Assembly (NCBI GenBank): GCA_900315975.1
Contig: ONBA01000028.1
Location: 1-58,052, forward strand
DNA: 58,052 bases
Reading direction: 5' to 3'
Source of the DNA: an uncultured Ruminococcus sp.
Lineage (GTDB): Bacteria; Bacillota_A; Clostridia; Oscillospirales; Ruminococcaceae
Positions 41,492-51,909 of this stretch are shown piece by piece. A program made the translations under genes and the position numbers. The stretch's first letter is position 1, and each line of letters starts with the position of its first letter. The notes beneath the pieces are model-generated. The model searched no databases. It was not told the DNA's origin and saw only the letters and a list, made by a program, of their open reading frames with translations.

Positions 41492-43372
41492 ATGTGCGGC
41501 ATAGTTGGGTTTACTAATCATATAGGCAATGCAAATGAAGTGATTGATGTAATGATGGACCGTATTCGACACCGTGGTCCCGATGCTGAGGGTAAATATG
41601 TGGACGCTGATATTGCCCTCGGTCACAGACGACTAAGTATAATTGACGTAAGTTCATCAGGCGACCAGCCGATTTTCAATGAAGATGGCTCGATGGTAAT
41701 AGTGTTCAACGGCGAGATTTATAACTACCGTGACATAAGAGAAAAGCTCATCGCTGCCGGACATAAATTCAGAACGAATACTGATACAGAAGTTTTGATT
41801 CACGGATACGAGGAGTACGGTGAGAAACTGCTCGGAATGCTGCGTGGAATGTTCTCATTCGTAATATGGGACAAGAATAAGCGCGAACTCTTTGGCGCAC
41901 GCGATTTCTTTGGCATTAAGCCGATGTATTATGCTGTCGTGGGAAAAACTCTCATGTTTGGCTCTGAGATAAAGAGTTTTCTTGCACATCCTCAGTTCGT
42001 CAAGGAACTAAATACAAGTGCGCTCGAAAACTATCTCACATTCCAGTATTCACCCACGAAGGAAACCTTCTTCAAGAATGTCTACAAGCTCCTTCCGGCA
42101 CATTATTTCCGCTTCAAAGACGGTAAAATGGAGATAAAACGCTATTGGGACGTTAACTTCCGTCCCGACGAAGGTCCTGACCTCGACACATGGGTAGAGC
42201 GTATTTCCGATACTTTCCACGACTCTGTAAAGGCACATAAAATCGCTGATGTAGAGGTTGGCTCATTCCTGTCAAGCGGTGTAGACTCAAGCTACGTTGC
42301 GGCTATTGCCGATGTTGACAAGACCTTCACAGTCGGATTCGGCAATGACGAGAAGTATAATGAGATAGGCTGGGCAAAGAATTTCTCAAAGGCTATAAAT
42401 AAGGAAAATTCCAGCAAAGTAATAACACCTGAGGAGTACTGGGGAAGCCTCGAAAAGATACAGTATCACATGGACGAACCTCTCGCAGACCCCTCAGCAG
42501 TTGCACTCTATTTCGTCTGCAACATTGCCTCTGAGAAGCTGAAGGTCGTTCTTTCGGGAGAAGGTGCGGACGAAATATTCGGCGGCTATAACGTCTACAG
42601 TGACCCTGACGGTACCCTCTATGATAAGCTGCCGCGCGGAATCAGACGTGCGGTAGGCAATGTCGCTCAGAAGCTTCCGGCAAAGAGGGGAGTCAACTTC
42701 TTTGTACGCAAAGGCAAGGACGTTGAGGAGCGTTTCATCGGCAATGCGTATATGTTTACTCCTGCCGAGCGAAAGGCACTTCTCAGAATCGGTACAGAAG
42801 CACCCGAGCCTATGGCTCTGACTATGCCGTATTTCAGACGTGTCCGCAATATGGACGACGTAACAAAAATGCAGTATCTCGACCTTCATATGTGGATGGC
42901 AGGGGATATACTCCTGAAAGCTGATAAAATGAGTATGGCAAATTCTCTCGAACTGCGTGTACCTTTCCTTGACAAAGAGGTAATGGCGCTTGCAGAACAG
43001 ATACCGACGAAGTACAGAGTTACTCATAAGGAAGGCACCGACGAAACAAAGTACATTACAAAGTACGCAATGCGTCTTGCAGCAAAGAAGGACACTCCGA
43101 GTGAGACTGCCAAAACAGCTGCGAAGAAAAAACTCGGTTTTCCTGTACCGATAAGGGTATGGCTGAAAGAGGACAAATACTATAACATAGTACGCGGATA
43201 CTTTGAGGGCGAGAGTTCAAAGCAATTCTTCAACGTCGAGCCGCTTATCAGACTTCTTGACGACCACCGCGACGGTAAAGCTGATAACAGCCGTAAAATA
43301 TGGACAGTTTTCACTTTCCTTGTCTGGTACAAAGTCTACTTTGAAAATAACGGAGTATACGCTCTTAACTGA
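41492..43372 (+). CDS. asnB: Asparagine synthase (glutamine-hydrolysing)
   Basis: 626 residues. Catalytic Cys2 (MCGIVGF) begins the glutaminase domain with RHRGPDAEG and GHRRLSIID; the synthetase domain carries the PP-loop SSGVDSSYVAA and VVLSGEGADEIFGGY. Makes asparagine from aspartate with glutamine nitrogen. It shares an operon with HD and pyrB genes (gaps 11 and 22 bp). Own promoter and GGAGG. Confidence 0.95.
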   Translation: MCGIVGFTNHIGNANEVIDVMMDRIRHRGPDAEGKYVDADIALGHRRLSIIDVSSSGDQPIFNEDGSMVIVFNGEIYNYRDIREKLIAAGHKFRTNTDTEVLIHGYEEYGEKLLGMLRGMFSFVIWDKNKRELFGARDFFGIKPMYYAVVGKTLMFGSEIKSFLAHPQFVKELNTSALENYLTFQYSPTKETFFKNVYKLLPAHYFRFKDGKMEIKRYWDVNFRPDEGPDLDTWVERISDTFHDSVKAHKIADVEVGSFLSSGVDSSYVAAIADVDKTFTVGFGNDEKYNEIGWAKNFSKAINKENSSKVITPEEYWGSLEKIQYHMDEPLADPSAVALYFVCNIASEKLKVVLSGEGADEIFGGYNVYSDPDGTLYDKLPRGIRRAVGNVAQKLPAKRGVNFFVRKGKDVEERFIGNAYMFTPAERKALLRIGTEAPEPMALTMPYFRRVRNMDDVTKMQYLDLHMWMAGDILLKADKMSMANSLELRVPFLDKEVMALAEQIPTKYRVTHKEGTDETKYITKYAMRLAAKKDTPSETAKTAAKKKLGFPVPIRVWLKEDKYYNIVRGYFEGESSKQFFNVEPLIRLLDDHRDGKADNSRKIWTVFTFLVWYKVYFENNGVYALN

Positions 43373-43383
43373 AAGGACATCAA

Positions 43384-44052
43384 ATGGCAAGTATAGTCAC
43401 ATATAAATACATCAAACAGAATCCTGACATAATGGAATATATTCGCCGCGCTGACCAGACTCTTGAGGCAATGGGGTATACAGAACACTCTTTTCCTCAT
43501 GTTGAGAGAGTTGCTGCAACGTCATCAATGATACTCGAAACTCTCGGGTATGATGAGCGAATAGTTGAGCTTGCACGTATCGCCTCTATAATGCACGATA
43601 TCGGCAACGTGATAAATCGAATCGACCACGCACAGAGCGGAGCTGTAATGGCATTCAGACTTCTTGATAATCTCAGTATGCCCGCATCGGAGATATGCTC
43701 GGTAATAGCTGCAATAGGCAATCACGATGAGGGAACAGGTATGCCGCTCGACCCGATATCTGCTGCAATGATAATCGGCGACAAGACCGACGTGCGCCGC
43801 AGCCGTGTACGAAATCACGACCTGCTTACATTCGATATACACGACCGTGTAAATTATGCGGTTGAGATGTCAAAAGTGTCATTTAATGATGCGAAGACGT
43901 CAATAATACTTGAATTGGAGATAGATACTGAAATATCGTCTGTAATGGAGTATTTTGAGATATTCATGAACAGAATGCTGCTATGCCGGAGAGCCTCAGA
44001 GTTTCTCGGTGTACAGTTTGAAATGATAATAAACGGCAGTAAAATTCTGTAA
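43384..44052 (+). CDS. HD-domain phosphohydrolase
   Basis: 222 residues. The HD motifs are HSFPHVERVA (His), IASIMHDIGNV (HD), then NHDEGTG and IIGDKTDVRRSRV with the final Asp. The phrase order resembles the HDc family of small stand-alone phosphohydrolases. Substrate unknown; residence between asnB and pyrB suggests nucleotide metabolism, but that is a guess. Confidence 0.75.
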   Translation: MASIVTYKYIKQNPDIMEYIRRADQTLEAMGYTEHSFPHVERVAATSSMILETLGYDERIVELARIASIMHDIGNVINRIDHAQSGAVMAFRLLDNLSMPASEICSVIAAIGNHDEGTGMPLDPISAAMIIGDKTDVRRSRVRNHDLLTFDIHDRVNYAVEMSKVSFNDAKTSIILELEIDTEISSVMEYFEIFMNRMLLCRRASEFLGVQFEMIINGSKIL

Positions 44053-44074
44053 ACAGATAACGGAGGTAAAAAAT

Positions 44075-45157
44075 ATGCAATCAGAATATCAGCATCTTAT
44101 CGACCTTAACGACTATCCGGTAACGTGGTGGACAAAGCTTATAGAGCTTGGCGAAAGTATAAAGAATGACCCCGCTAAGTATGCTCATGAGTGTGACGGA
44201 AAAGTTATGGCTACACTGTTTTATGAGCCTTCAACACGTACACAGATGTCGTTTCAGACTGCTATGATACGTCTTGGCGGAAAGATAATCGGATTTGACA
44301 ATCCGGCGAATTCGTCCGTATCAAAGGGAGAAACAATCAAGGACACGACTAAGATAGTAAGCAGTTATGCTGATATTCTTGTAATACGTCACCCGATTGC
44401 AGGTGCTGCAAAAGCAGCGTCTCTCACAGCTGACTGTCCTGTAATCAATGCAGGTGACGGCGGACATCTCCACCCGACTCAGACTCTCACCGACCTTCTG
44501 ACATTAAAAATTGAGAAAAAACGTCTGACAGGTCTCACAATAGGAATGTGCGGTGACCTCATCAACGGCAGAACAGTGCATTCTCTCTGTAAGGCACTCA
44601 GTATGTTCAAGGACAACAAATTCATATTCATTTCAACTCCGGAATTGAAAATGCCTGCATATATCAAGGATATAATCAAAGCAAACGGCAGCACATTTGA
44701 GGAAGTACACACAATCGAGGAAGTAATCGGCAGACTTGATGTGCTCTATATGACACGTATTCAGCAGGAGCGCTTTGCAAGTGAAGAGGACTACCTTGCA
44801 CAGAAGAATACTTATGTACTCGACCATAGAAAGATGCAGCTTGCCAAGCAGGACATGATAGTTATGCATCCGCTTCCGCGTGTAGACGAGATAACAGTCG
44901 ATGTAGACGACGACCCGAGAGCTATGTACTTTACACAGGCTAAGTATGGAGTGTTTGCAAGAATGGCACTGATACTGACTATACTTCGTGATAAGAAGGG
45001 GTCAGAAACGCTGAGAGGAAAGGTATACGCGGCAGTAAAATGCGATAATCCGAAGTGTATAACCAATCACGAGGAATATCTTCCGAAGAGTTTCCGAGCA
45101 TCGCGTGATGAGACACTTCTTGAATGCGAATATTGTGACGAACGAAAGCTTATATAA
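44075..45157 (+). CDS. pyrB: Aspartate carbamoyltransferase with C-terminal PyrI-type zinc domain
   Basis: 360 residues, longer than the usual 305-310. The catalytic core has the carbamoyl phosphate motif FYEPSTRTQMSF and the substrate region HPTQTLTDLL, with HPLPR near the C-terminus. After about residue 315 there is an extra domain with CDNPKC (CX4C), then ITNHEEYLPKSF and CEYC (CX2C), which follows the zinc-binding half of the regulatory chain PyrI. The N-terminal nucleotide-binding half of PyrI is absent. It makes carbamoyl aspartate in pyrimidine synthesis; whether the zinc knob alters assembly or regulation is open. GGAGG precedes the ATG; last gene of the asnB operon. Confidence 0.95.
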   Translation: MQSEYQHLIDLNDYPVTWWTKLIELGESIKNDPAKYAHECDGKVMATLFYEPSTRTQMSFQTAMIRLGGKIIGFDNPANSSVSKGETIKDTTKIVSSYADILVIRHPIAGAAKAASLTADCPVINAGDGGHLHPTQTLTDLLTLKIEKKRLTGLTIGMCGDLINGRTVHSLCKALSMFKDNKFIFISTPELKMPAYIKDIIKANGSTFEEVHTIEEVIGRLDVLYMTRIQQERFASEEDYLAQKNTYVLDHRKMQLAKQDMIVMHPLPRVDEITVDVDDDPRAMYFTQAKYGVFARMALILTILRDKKGSETLRGKVYAAVKCDNPKCITNHEEYLPKSFRASRDETLLECEYCDERKLI

Positions 45158-45190
45158 AAAAACAAGGTCATCTGAGATTCAGATGACCTT
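45158..45190. terminator. Bidirectional terminator between pyrB and the FkbM-type gene
   Basis: AAGGTCATCTGA/TCAGATGACCTT with loop GAT; T-runs on both strands (TTTTC plus, GTTTTTTT minus). Confidence 0.9.
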
Positions 45191-45194
45191 TTCT

Positions 45195-46259
45195 TTAAGG
45201 TACAGCGTATAGATTAGTTTCCCAAGCGGGAATATAAAGCTGATGCCTGATATAAAGCTTGTAGGAGGGATTGATAGTTTTAATAAGCAGGGGAAGCTCA
45301 AAAATATCTTCATTGCGATGATAGAGCGAAACCATCATTTTAGGGGAATAGTGAGCTATCGTCTGAGATGCACCCCATATCGCTTCACGCTCAAATCCTT
45401 CAACGTCCATTTTGATTATCGACGCAGATTTTTTCCCGAGAATACCATCAACAGAGCGAGCTTCAACCATTGTATCAGAACTCGCTGTAATTGCCGACTG
45501 ACGACCCGCTTTAGATGCAAATGGGAGTTCAGTCTCAGTTGACCATACAGCTGCGTTGTAAGCGTGAACTTGCGGCATACCGTCTACGAATTTGGAGAGC
45601 TTCTTGAAATTTTTTCTGTCGGGTTCGAGTGCGTAAATAGCGTGATAGCGACCGTGTGTAAATTCAAGGAGTTCGCGTATCGTGTCACCATTATAAGCAC
45701 CGAGGTCGACGTAAGTCTCATTCATGTGGGGTTTGATTATTTTGTTGTATATCTCTGATTTAGGAGTTGTAACATCTTCAAGGTACTCGATATTACCGCT
45801 GATTTTGAAGTTTATGATATTAGCGTAGACCTTGCGTGAGTAGTCGTCAGCGAGACTATCGTAAACTTCTCTGAGCTTTTCGGCGTTTTCCTGACAGTAC
45901 TCATAAGTGAACAGACCGCCTCCTGTGACGGGCACATCAGGAACGTATAAAGTATGCTTTGTGGCGATATCGTGTATCTTATCGACAATTTCCTGATATC
46001 CTGCCGCAAAAGCAAGAACAACAACAAAATCGTCGACCATTTCCTCGACTTCAGAGAGTTTATGAACGCGGTAGCCTTCAAAAGAGTGTCCGCGCACGAA
46101 ATCGTCGCTGGCAAAAATACCGGAGAGAACGATGCCTTTTTCGTGAAAAACGGACATTATCTTTAAAGCACCGTCGCCCATACCGTAGATAAATATAGGA
46201 CGAGTTTCAGCTTTAAGCTTATCCCATGTAGATATTTTTTCTTTTATAAATGAAATCAT
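45195..46259 (-). CDS. FkbM-family methyltransferase with N-terminal Rossmann-like domain
   Basis: 354 residues. The N-terminal part (about 20-110) has IFIYGMGDGALKIMSVFHEKGI and VVVLAFAAGY, typical of a nucleotide- or sugar-binding Rossmann unit. The C-terminal part (about 180-354) has YVDLGAYNGDTIRELLE (SAM motif I), ALEPDRKNFKKL, then SIIKMDVEGFEREAIWG, a FkbM hallmark. FkbM proteins O-methylate sugars or polyketides. The start at 46259 has GGAG 7 bases before it. No sugar operon is next to it, so the substrate is not clear. Confidence 0.8.
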   Translation of the reverse strand: MISFIKEKISTWDKLKAETRPIFIYGMGDGALKIMSVFHEKGIVLSGIFASDDFVRGHSFEGYRVHKLSEVEEMVDDFVVVLAFAAGYQEIVDKIHDIATKHTLYVPDVPVTGGGLFTYEYCQENAEKLREVYDSLADDYSRKVYANIINFKISGNIEYLEDVTTPKSEIYNKIIKPHMNETYVDLGAYNGDTIRELLEFTHGRYHAIYALEPDRKNFKKLSKFVDGMPQVHAYNAAVWSTETELPFASKAGRQSAITASSDTMVEARSVDGILGKKSASIIKMDVEGFEREAIWGASQTIAHYSPKMMVSLYHRNEDIFELPLLIKTINPSYKLYIRHQLYIPAWETNLYAVP

Positions 46260-46276
46260 TTTAACACTCCGTAGAA

Positions 46277-46705
46277 TCAATTATTATCGAAATCATCGTA
46301 ATGATTACCATCAAAATCGTCATGGTCGTGATAATCGCCGTGCATGATACCCACCATATCTCTGCCGCGGATACCGTATCTGTCGCGCATACGGTTCAGG
46401 TACTTATCGATCAGATTTGAAACCTGACGTGGTTTTTTTATGCATTTCACAATTTTAGTAGGTGTATCAGCGTCCTTGCTGTGAATAACTATAGTACCGC
46501 AGCCGAACATTCGCTGGAAGAAGGGTCTGCTCACACTTTTATCAATGATCTTGTAAAGGTCGATCTCGTCCTCTTTAATATTAATGAAGCCGATCTGAGT
46601 AATGAATTTAGTCTCAGTGAGGTAGTAGCGCGTAAAGGACCACGGAAGTCCGAACAGAGTTCTTTTTTTATCGGTCCAGATATAGTCAATGTCATTTCTT
46701 GCCAT
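46277..46705 (-). CDS. PH-like (bPH-type) domain protein
   Basis: 142 residues. The region DKKRTLFGLPWSFTRYYLTETKFITQIGFINIKEDEIDLYKIID (partly quoted here by its ends) and GTIVIHSKDADTPTKIVKCIKKPRQV is the pattern of bacterial PH-like domains (bPH2/YdbT-like without membrane helices). A His/Asp-rich tail ends the protein (HGDYHDHDDFDGNHYDD), perhaps metal-binding. Start at 46705 has AGGAGG 7 bases upstream. Own promoter; the FkbM-type gene follows by 17 bp, so it is co-transcribed. Confidence 0.7.
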   Translation of the reverse strand: MARNDIDYIWTDKKRTLFGLPWSFTRYYLTETKFITQIGFINIKEDEIDLYKIIDKSVSRPFFQRMFGCGTIVIHSKDADTPTKIVKCIKKPRQVSNLIDKYLNRMRDRYGIRGRDMVGIMHGDYHDHDDFDGNHYDDFDNN

Positions 46706-46744
46706 GATAGAGCCTCCTTTTGTGAAATAATATATCACTATATT

Positions 46745-46773
46745 ATTTTATCATAAAAAAAGTGTTACGTCAA
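46745..46773 (-). promoter_or_regulatory. Promoter of the PH-like/FkbM unit
   Basis: Minus strand: TTGACG (46773-46768), 17-bp spacer, TAAAAT (46750-46745). Confidence 0.65.
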
Positions 46774-46804
46774 CATCAAACAACATTTTTTCGGCATTTT
46801 TGCA

Positions 46805-46838
46805 TTAAAAAGCTCAGGGAACACAGTTCTCTGAGCTT
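46805..46838 (-). terminator. Terminator of ftsH
   Basis: AAGCTCAG-GAAC / GTTC-CTGAGCTT stem, read on the minus strand, followed by TTTTT. Confidence 0.85.
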
Positions 46839-46844
46839 ATGTTG

Positions 46845-48728
46845 TTATGCTTCTGCGGGTTCTGCGTCAGACGGAACAGATATTTCGTCATCTTTTTCGA
46901 TATTCTCACCGCGCATTAGTTTTTCAAAGTCTTCACCGTTGATCTTCTCATATTTAAGCAGATAAGCGGCGAGTTTATGCATTTTGTTGGCATTTGCCTT
47001 GATTATTTCAGTGCAGTCGGAGTAAGCCTTGTCTATAATTGAGCGAACTTCCTCGTCAATCTGTGCGGCAACAGCTTCGCTGTAGTTCTTGGTGTGACCG
47101 TAGTCTTTACCGAGAAATACCTCGTCGTTGTCGGAGCCGTAAACGACAGTACCGATCTTGTCAGAGAAGCCGTATTTAGTTACCATGCTTCGAGCGGTTT
47201 TGGTAGCACGTTCGATATCGTTGGAAGCACCTGTGCAGATATCATCGAGGAATATTTCCTCCGCAACTCTTCCGCCGAGGAGCATAATAATGCTTTCACG
47301 CATCTGATTACGTGAAACGTGTCTGTCGTCGGTATCGGGACGTGTAACAGTCAGACCGGCAGCCATACCTCGCTGAATAATAGTTACCTGATGTACCTTA
47401 TCCTGTGTAGGAAGGTTGTAAGCAGCAACAGCGTGACCGGCTTCGTGGTAAGCAGTAACCTTTTTGTCGCGCTCAGTGACGATACGCGATTTCTTCTCAG
47501 GTCCTGCAATTACCTTCATGGTAGCCTCTTCGATATCATGCTCAGTGATAGCCTTTCTGTTAGCTCTTGCAGCGAGCAGAGCGGCTTCATTAAGGAGATT
47601 TTCGAGGTCAGCACCGGTGAATCCCTGAGTAGTCTGAGCAATGACTTTGAGGTCAACGTCGGGAGCAAGCGGTTTATTTTTAGCATGAACATTGAGGATC
47701 TCTTCTCTTCCCTTGACATCAGGGTATCCGACAACGATCTGTCTGTCGAAACGACCGGGACGGAGAAGAGCGGGATCAAGAATATCACGGCGGTTAGTAG
47801 CGGCAATAACGATAACACTTTCATTGCCTGTGAAACCGTCCATTTCAACGAGAAGCTGATTAAGAGTCTGTTCACGTTCATCGTGACCGCCGCCGAGACC
47901 TGCGCCTCTGTGACGACCAACAGCATCGATCTCATCGATGAAAATGATTGCAGGAGCGTGTTTTTTTGCCTGATCGAAGAGGTCACGAACACGTGATGCA
48001 CCCACACCGACAAACATTTCAACGAAGTCAGAACCTGAAATCGGGAAGAAGGGACAGCCTGCCTCACCGGCAACAGCTCTTGCAAGAAGGGTTTTACCTG
48101 TACCGGGAGGTCCGAGAAGGAGTACACCCTTAGGAACTTTAGCGCCAATACTTGTATATTTGTTAGGATGTTTCAGGAAGTCAACGATCTCTTCAAGCTC
48201 CTGTTTTTCTTCATCTGCACCGGCAACATCTTTAAAAGTAGCCTTACGAGCACTTGACTGAGCTTTCAGGTTAGCCTTGCCGAATGAAGTGTACTTTCCG
48301 CCGCCTCCGCTCTGCTTCATAAGGAAGTAGAGGATAGCGATACCGAGCAGAACTGTCAGAACGACGGGGATAAGCGAATATATCCATGTTCTGTCAGTAA
48401 TCTTGATGTAATCCTGCTTAAGGGGTTCGGAATGTTTCTCGTTGTAATTTTTTCTGTAGTCTTTGGTATCCATGAGGAAGATGTCAACGTTCGGAACATT
48501 GTATTTGCGTTTGCTTTCCTCATTTTCGAGCTGATAGGTAAGTTCACCGGTACCGAGGTCGAGTTCATAGTATGAGACCTTGTAATCATCGAAATACTGG
48601 ATAACTGTCGTATAATCAACTCTTTCGGCAGTACCTGAGAGTTTTGTAGTAACAAAGTAGATACATATAATAGCGATTATAACGATCAGAAGATAAGTAA
48701 AAATACCTTTGTTTTTTCTTGGCTGCAA
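46845..48728 (-). CDS. ftsH: ATP-dependent zinc metalloprotease FtsH
   Basis: 627 residues with a TTG start. Two membrane helices (about 9-27 and 118-138) flank an extracytoplasmic domain; AAA+ follows with GPPGTGKT (Walker A), [11 protein letters not shown] (Walker B) and [19 protein letters not shown] (sensor/SRH). The M41 zinc site is HEAGHA. Degrades membrane and regulatory proteins. The TTG at 48728 is 8 bases from AGGAG; the longer frame would overlap tilS, and a GTG at 48737 overlaps that Shine-Dalgarno. Last gene of the operon. Confidence 0.96.
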   Translation of the reverse strand: MQPRKNKGIFTYLLIVIIAIICIYFVTTKLSGTAERVDYTTVIQYFDDYKVSYYELDLGTGELTYQLENEESKRKYNVPNVDIFLMDTKDYRKNYNEKHSEPLKQDYIKITDRTWIYSLIPVVLTVLLGIAILYFLMKQSGGGGKYTSFGKANLKAQSSARKATFKDVAGADEEKQELEEIVDFLKHPNKYTSIGAKVPKGVLLLGPPGTGKTLLARAVAGEAGCPFFPISGSDFVEMFVGVGASRVRDLFDQAKKHAPAIIFIDEIDAVGRHRGAGLGGGHDEREQTLNQLLVEMDGFTGNESVIVIAATNRRDILDPALLRPGRFDRQIVVGYPDVKGREEILNVHAKNKPLAPDVDLKVIAQTTQGFTGADLENLLNEAALLAARANRKAITEHDIEEATMKVIAGPEKKSRIVTERDKKVTAYHEAGHAVAAYNLPTQDKVHQVTIIQRGMAAGLTVTRPDTDDRHVSRNQMRESIIMLLGGRVAEEIFLDDICTGASNDIERATKTARSMVTKYGFSDKIGTVVYGSDNDEVFLGKDYGHTKNYSEAVAAQIDEEVRSIIDKAYSDCTEIIKANANKMHKLAAYLLKYEKINGEDFEKLMRGENIEKDDEISVPSDAEPAEA

Positions 48729-48744
48729 ATTATCCACTCCTATC

Positions 48745-50085
48745 TTAGTGTTCCCGCATAACAGTAATTCTGAGAAATCTGCGGGTATCTCCGTCGGGAG
48801 CAACTCGACCGGCGATGCCGATTTTTTCGGCAAATATGGTGCCTTGATCGTCATCAATGAAATGTAGAGTACTGCGTTCCTGCGGGGGAATTTTTTCGTT
48901 TATCAGTTTTTTCACGGAGGAGGTGAAGTTTCTTCCGCGGAGCTGTATCCTGTCACCGAATCTACGGTTTCTCAAAACAGCTCTTCCTATTATTTTATCA
49001 TAATCGAGCACATAAAATGTTAATTTTTTATTAACAACGTTATTTGACAAATAATTTTCTCGGTTAAATATTTCACATTTAATAAAAATGCCGTCAAATA
49101 TTGAGTTCAAACCTTCTGAAAGCACGGTATACAGGCATTTATCAGTATTATCTGATTTGATAGTCTGTAAACCTGCTGATTTGCCGTCCGAGACAAAGAA
49201 AAGGTCACGGGACAGATTAAGTTTGCCTGAGTTAACAAGTATACGGTCACACTCACAAAGCCGCTCGTGGGAAACAGGGATACCGCGGCTTCGCAGGAGT
49301 CTTGAAATACACCTTCTGCGGATGACTTCATCATATTCGTTAAGACCTGTGAATGTATCGCCGGTCAGGCATTTATTTTCAGCAATATTGGTTTGTGACT
49401 CGATAAACCGGTCTTCACTTCTAAGTCCATCTAAAGAATTAACGGAAGTCGAAATAATGGACGGATTCAGTTCTTTCAAAACAGGGATTATCCTGTGACG
49501 AATCTTATTACGTGTATAATCGTCCGACAGATTGGTACTGTCGGTTACGTAATCCTGTTTGTTTGTGGAGAGGAAGTCTTCGATTTCCGCCCTTGAAACG
49601 GCAAGCAGGGGACGTACTATATTTCCGCGGACCGGAGGTATACCGGCAAGTCCCTTTAATGCAGAACCTCGTGTAAGATTGAGTATGAGTGTTTCAAGAG
49701 CATCGTCAGCATTGTGAGCTGTAGCGAGTTTTTTTCCGGAGCTGTATTTTTTGAAAATGCCGTACCGCAATTCGCGTGCGGCTTCTTCAGTGGAGAGTGC
49801 ATTTTCTTTTGCATAACCTGAAACATCGCAGGAAACGGCTGTAAAAGCAACTCCGAGCCTTTCGCAAAGTTTGCGGCAGAAATCCTCGTCAGCATCACTT
49901 TCACTGCCGCGGAGACAGTGATTGACATGGAGAGCTTCAACTGAAATATTAAGATCATCTTTCAGCTTTAGCATACTCAGAAGAAGGCAAACACTGTCTG
50001 CACCGCCGGAAAGTCCGCAGACGACTGTATCACCGGCAGTGAACATATTATATCGTCCGGCAAATCTGATTATTTTATCAAGCAT
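48745..50085 (-). CDS. tilS: tRNA(Ile)-lysidine synthase
   Basis: 446 residues. PP-loop motif [13 protein letters not shown]; the substrate-recognition parts [33 protein letters not shown] and the C-terminal TilS domain are present. Modifies the wobble C34 of tRNA-Ile(CAU) to lysidine, changing its codon from AUG to AUA. The ATG at 50085 lies one base after the dnaB stop (TAATATG). Overlap and spacing indicate coupling. Confidence 0.94.
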   Translation of the reverse strand: MLDKIIRFAGRYNMFTAGDTVVCGLSGGADSVCLLLSMLKLKDDLNISVEALHVNHCLRGSESDADEDFCRKLCERLGVAFTAVSCDVSGYAKENALSTEEAARELRYGIFKKYSSGKKLATAHNADDALETLILNLTRGSALKGLAGIPPVRGNIVRPLLAVSRAEIEDFLSTNKQDYVTDSTNLSDDYTRNKIRHRIIPVLKELNPSIISTSVNSLDGLRSEDRFIESQTNIAENKCLTGDTFTGLNEYDEVIRRRCISRLLRSRGIPVSHERLCECDRILVNSGKLNLSRDLFFVSDGKSAGLQTIKSDNTDKCLYTVLSEGLNSIFDGIFIKCEIFNRENYLSNNVVNKKLTFYVLDYDKIIGRAVLRNRRFGDRIQLRGRNFTSSVKKLINEKIPPQERSTLHFIDDDQGTIFAEKIGIAGRVAPDGDTRRFLRITVMREH

Positions 50086-50086
50086 A

Positions 50087-51442
50087 TTAGTTTTCGGGCG
50101 GAGCGTTATACTCCGGATTTGAGAATCGTGTATACTGACCGTCCCAGATGAGTTCAACAGTACCGACCTCACCATGACGGTTTTTTGCTACAATACATTC
50201 GGATATATTCTGACGTGTACTCTCTTTGTTATAGTATGCATCTCGGTAAAGAAAGAGAACGATATCCGCGTCCTGCTCGATAGAACCGGATTCACGCAGG
50301 TCTGAGAGCATAGGACGTTTATCTGTACGGCTCTCTACAGCACGGGAGAGCTGTGAGAGAAGAATTACCGGAACATCGAGCTCCTTAGCCATAACTTTGA
50401 GCTGACGTGTAATTTCTGAAATTACAGTAACACGGTTGTCGGATTTTGAAGTTGACTCCATAAGCTGTAGGTAGTCGATAATAACGAGACCGAGGTCTTT
50501 GACACGTCTGAGCTTTGCTTTCATCTGCTGAACGGTCATACTTGCGGTATCATCGATAAGCAGGGGGAACGTACTGAGGTAGGCGGCACTTGTAGCCAGA
50601 CGTACCCATTCGTCACTTTTTATCATTCCGTTACGGAGTGAGCTTGACTCGATAAGAGCTTCGGTTGAAAGAATACGTGAAGCCAGCTGTTCTTTGGACA
50701 TTTCGAGGTTGAACGTAACAACGGTCTTAGCGCCTTCACGTCTCGCGACATTGGTAGCGATGTTCATAGCAAACGAAGTTTTACCCATACCTGGACGAGC
50801 CGCAATGATGATAAGGTCGGACTTATTCAGTCCGGAAGTTATCTTATCAAGCAGAGAGAAACCAGTCCTTGCACCGACGTATTTGTCTTTATCTGCACCT
50901 GTTATCTTACCGAGGTGGTCATATGCTTCGAGAACGGCATCTCCGAGAGTAGCAAGCCCCTTTACATCACGACCTCGTCTGATATCGTAGATACGCTGTT
51001 CAGCGGAGTCGAGCATAAGGGCCGCGTCCTGTTCACCGCCGCGTATATCTTCGAGGATAGCGCGTGCCGTGTAGCCGAGACTGCGTATCAGGTACTTATC
51101 AGCAACGATTTTACAGTAGCTTTCGATGTTTGAGGTAGTAGGCAGGGTATTTGCGATGTCAGCAAGATAGCGTCTGCCCTCTGCGGGGGTATCGAAGATA
51201 TGCTGTTTTTCTGCTTCATTCAGGACAGTAACGATGTCGATAGGCTGACCCGAAGTGAACATTCTGACGATGATTCCGTAGATCGCCTTATGCTGTTCGG
51301 TGTAGAAATAGTCAGCTTTGACCTTTTCGATTACGAGCGGAGCTACAGACGGATCTGACAGAACAGCACCGAGAACACACTGTTCAGCTTCGATACTGTG
51401 GGGCAGGTCGTTATCGGCTATAAACCGGGTATTATCGTCCAT
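50087..51442 (-). CDS. dnaB: Replicative DNA helicase
   Basis: 451 residues. N-terminal DnaB domain (LPHSIEAEQCVLGAVL), RecA-like ATPase with AARPGMGKTSFAMNI (Walker A) and LVIIDYLQLM (Walker B), followed by LSQLSRAVESR. Unwinds DNA at the fork. Its ATG overlaps the rplI stop (ATGA), the usual rplI-dnaB pair. Confidence 0.97.
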   Translation of the reverse strand: MDDNTRFIADNDLPHSIEAEQCVLGAVLSDPSVAPLVIEKVKADYFYTEQHKAIYGIIVRMFTSGQPIDIVTVLNEAEKQHIFDTPAEGRRYLADIANTLPTTSNIESYCKIVADKYLIRSLGYTARAILEDIRGGEQDAALMLDSAEQRIYDIRRGRDVKGLATLGDAVLEAYDHLGKITGADKDKYVGARTGFSLLDKITSGLNKSDLIIIAARPGMGKTSFAMNIATNVARREGAKTVVTFNLEMSKEQLASRILSTEALIESSSLRNGMIKSDEWVRLATSAAYLSTFPLLIDDTASMTVQQMKAKLRRVKDLGLVIIDYLQLMESTSKSDNRVTVISEITRQLKVMAKELDVPVILLSQLSRAVESRTDKRPMLSDLRESGSIEQDADIVLFLYRDAYYNKESTRQNISECIVAKNRHGEVGTVELIWDGQYTRFSNPEYNAPPEN

Positions 51443-51888
51443 CAGCCTTCTACCACTTCAACGTCGACCTTCTCGCTGATACCTGTATAGAATTTTACAG
51501 TAGCAGTGTAAGTGCCGAAATTCTTGATATCAGAGCTTAGAGAGATCTTCTTCTTGTCGACTTTTACTCCGAGCTGAGAATCGAGAGCTTCAGCGATATT
51601 TGCCGCAGTAACAGAACCGAAGAGTCTGTCGTTTGAGCCTGCTTTAGCCTTGATAATGAGCTTCTGGTCTTTAATTTTTGCAGCAGCCTCGTTAGCAGCC
51701 TGTTTTTCTACGTCAGTCTTGTGCTGAGCAGAAGCCTGCTGACCTGCGAGTTTATTCATGTTTGCGGGAGTAGCTTCAACAGCGAGACCCTTTGGCAGAA
51801 GCATATTTCTTGCATAGCCGTCAGCTACATTTTTAACTTCGCCTTTTTTTCCTGAACCTTTAACGTCCTGTAAATAGATTACCTTCAT
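51442..51888 (-). CDS. rplI: 50S ribosomal protein L9
   Basis: 148 residues; [28 protein letters not shown] is partly the L9 signature (residues 1-26), then the long helix and the C-terminal domain with [15 protein letters not shown]-type ribosome site AAAGGAT upstream. Confidence 0.97.
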   Translation of the reverse strand: MKVIYLQDVKGSGKKGEVKNVADGYARNMLLPKGLAVEATPANMNKLAGQQASAQHKTDVEKQAANEAAAKIKDQKLIIKAKAGSNDRLFGSVTAANIAEALDSQLGVKVDKKKISLSSDIKNFGTYTATVKFYTGISEKVDVEVVEG

Positions 51889-51909
51889 AGTATTTATCCT
51901 TTCAAAAAA

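Noticed and set aside
47319..47996. A 225-codon plus-strand frame opposite ftsH
   Set aside because: Antisense shadow of a highly conserved AAA+ gene; Ser-rich low-complexity translation.
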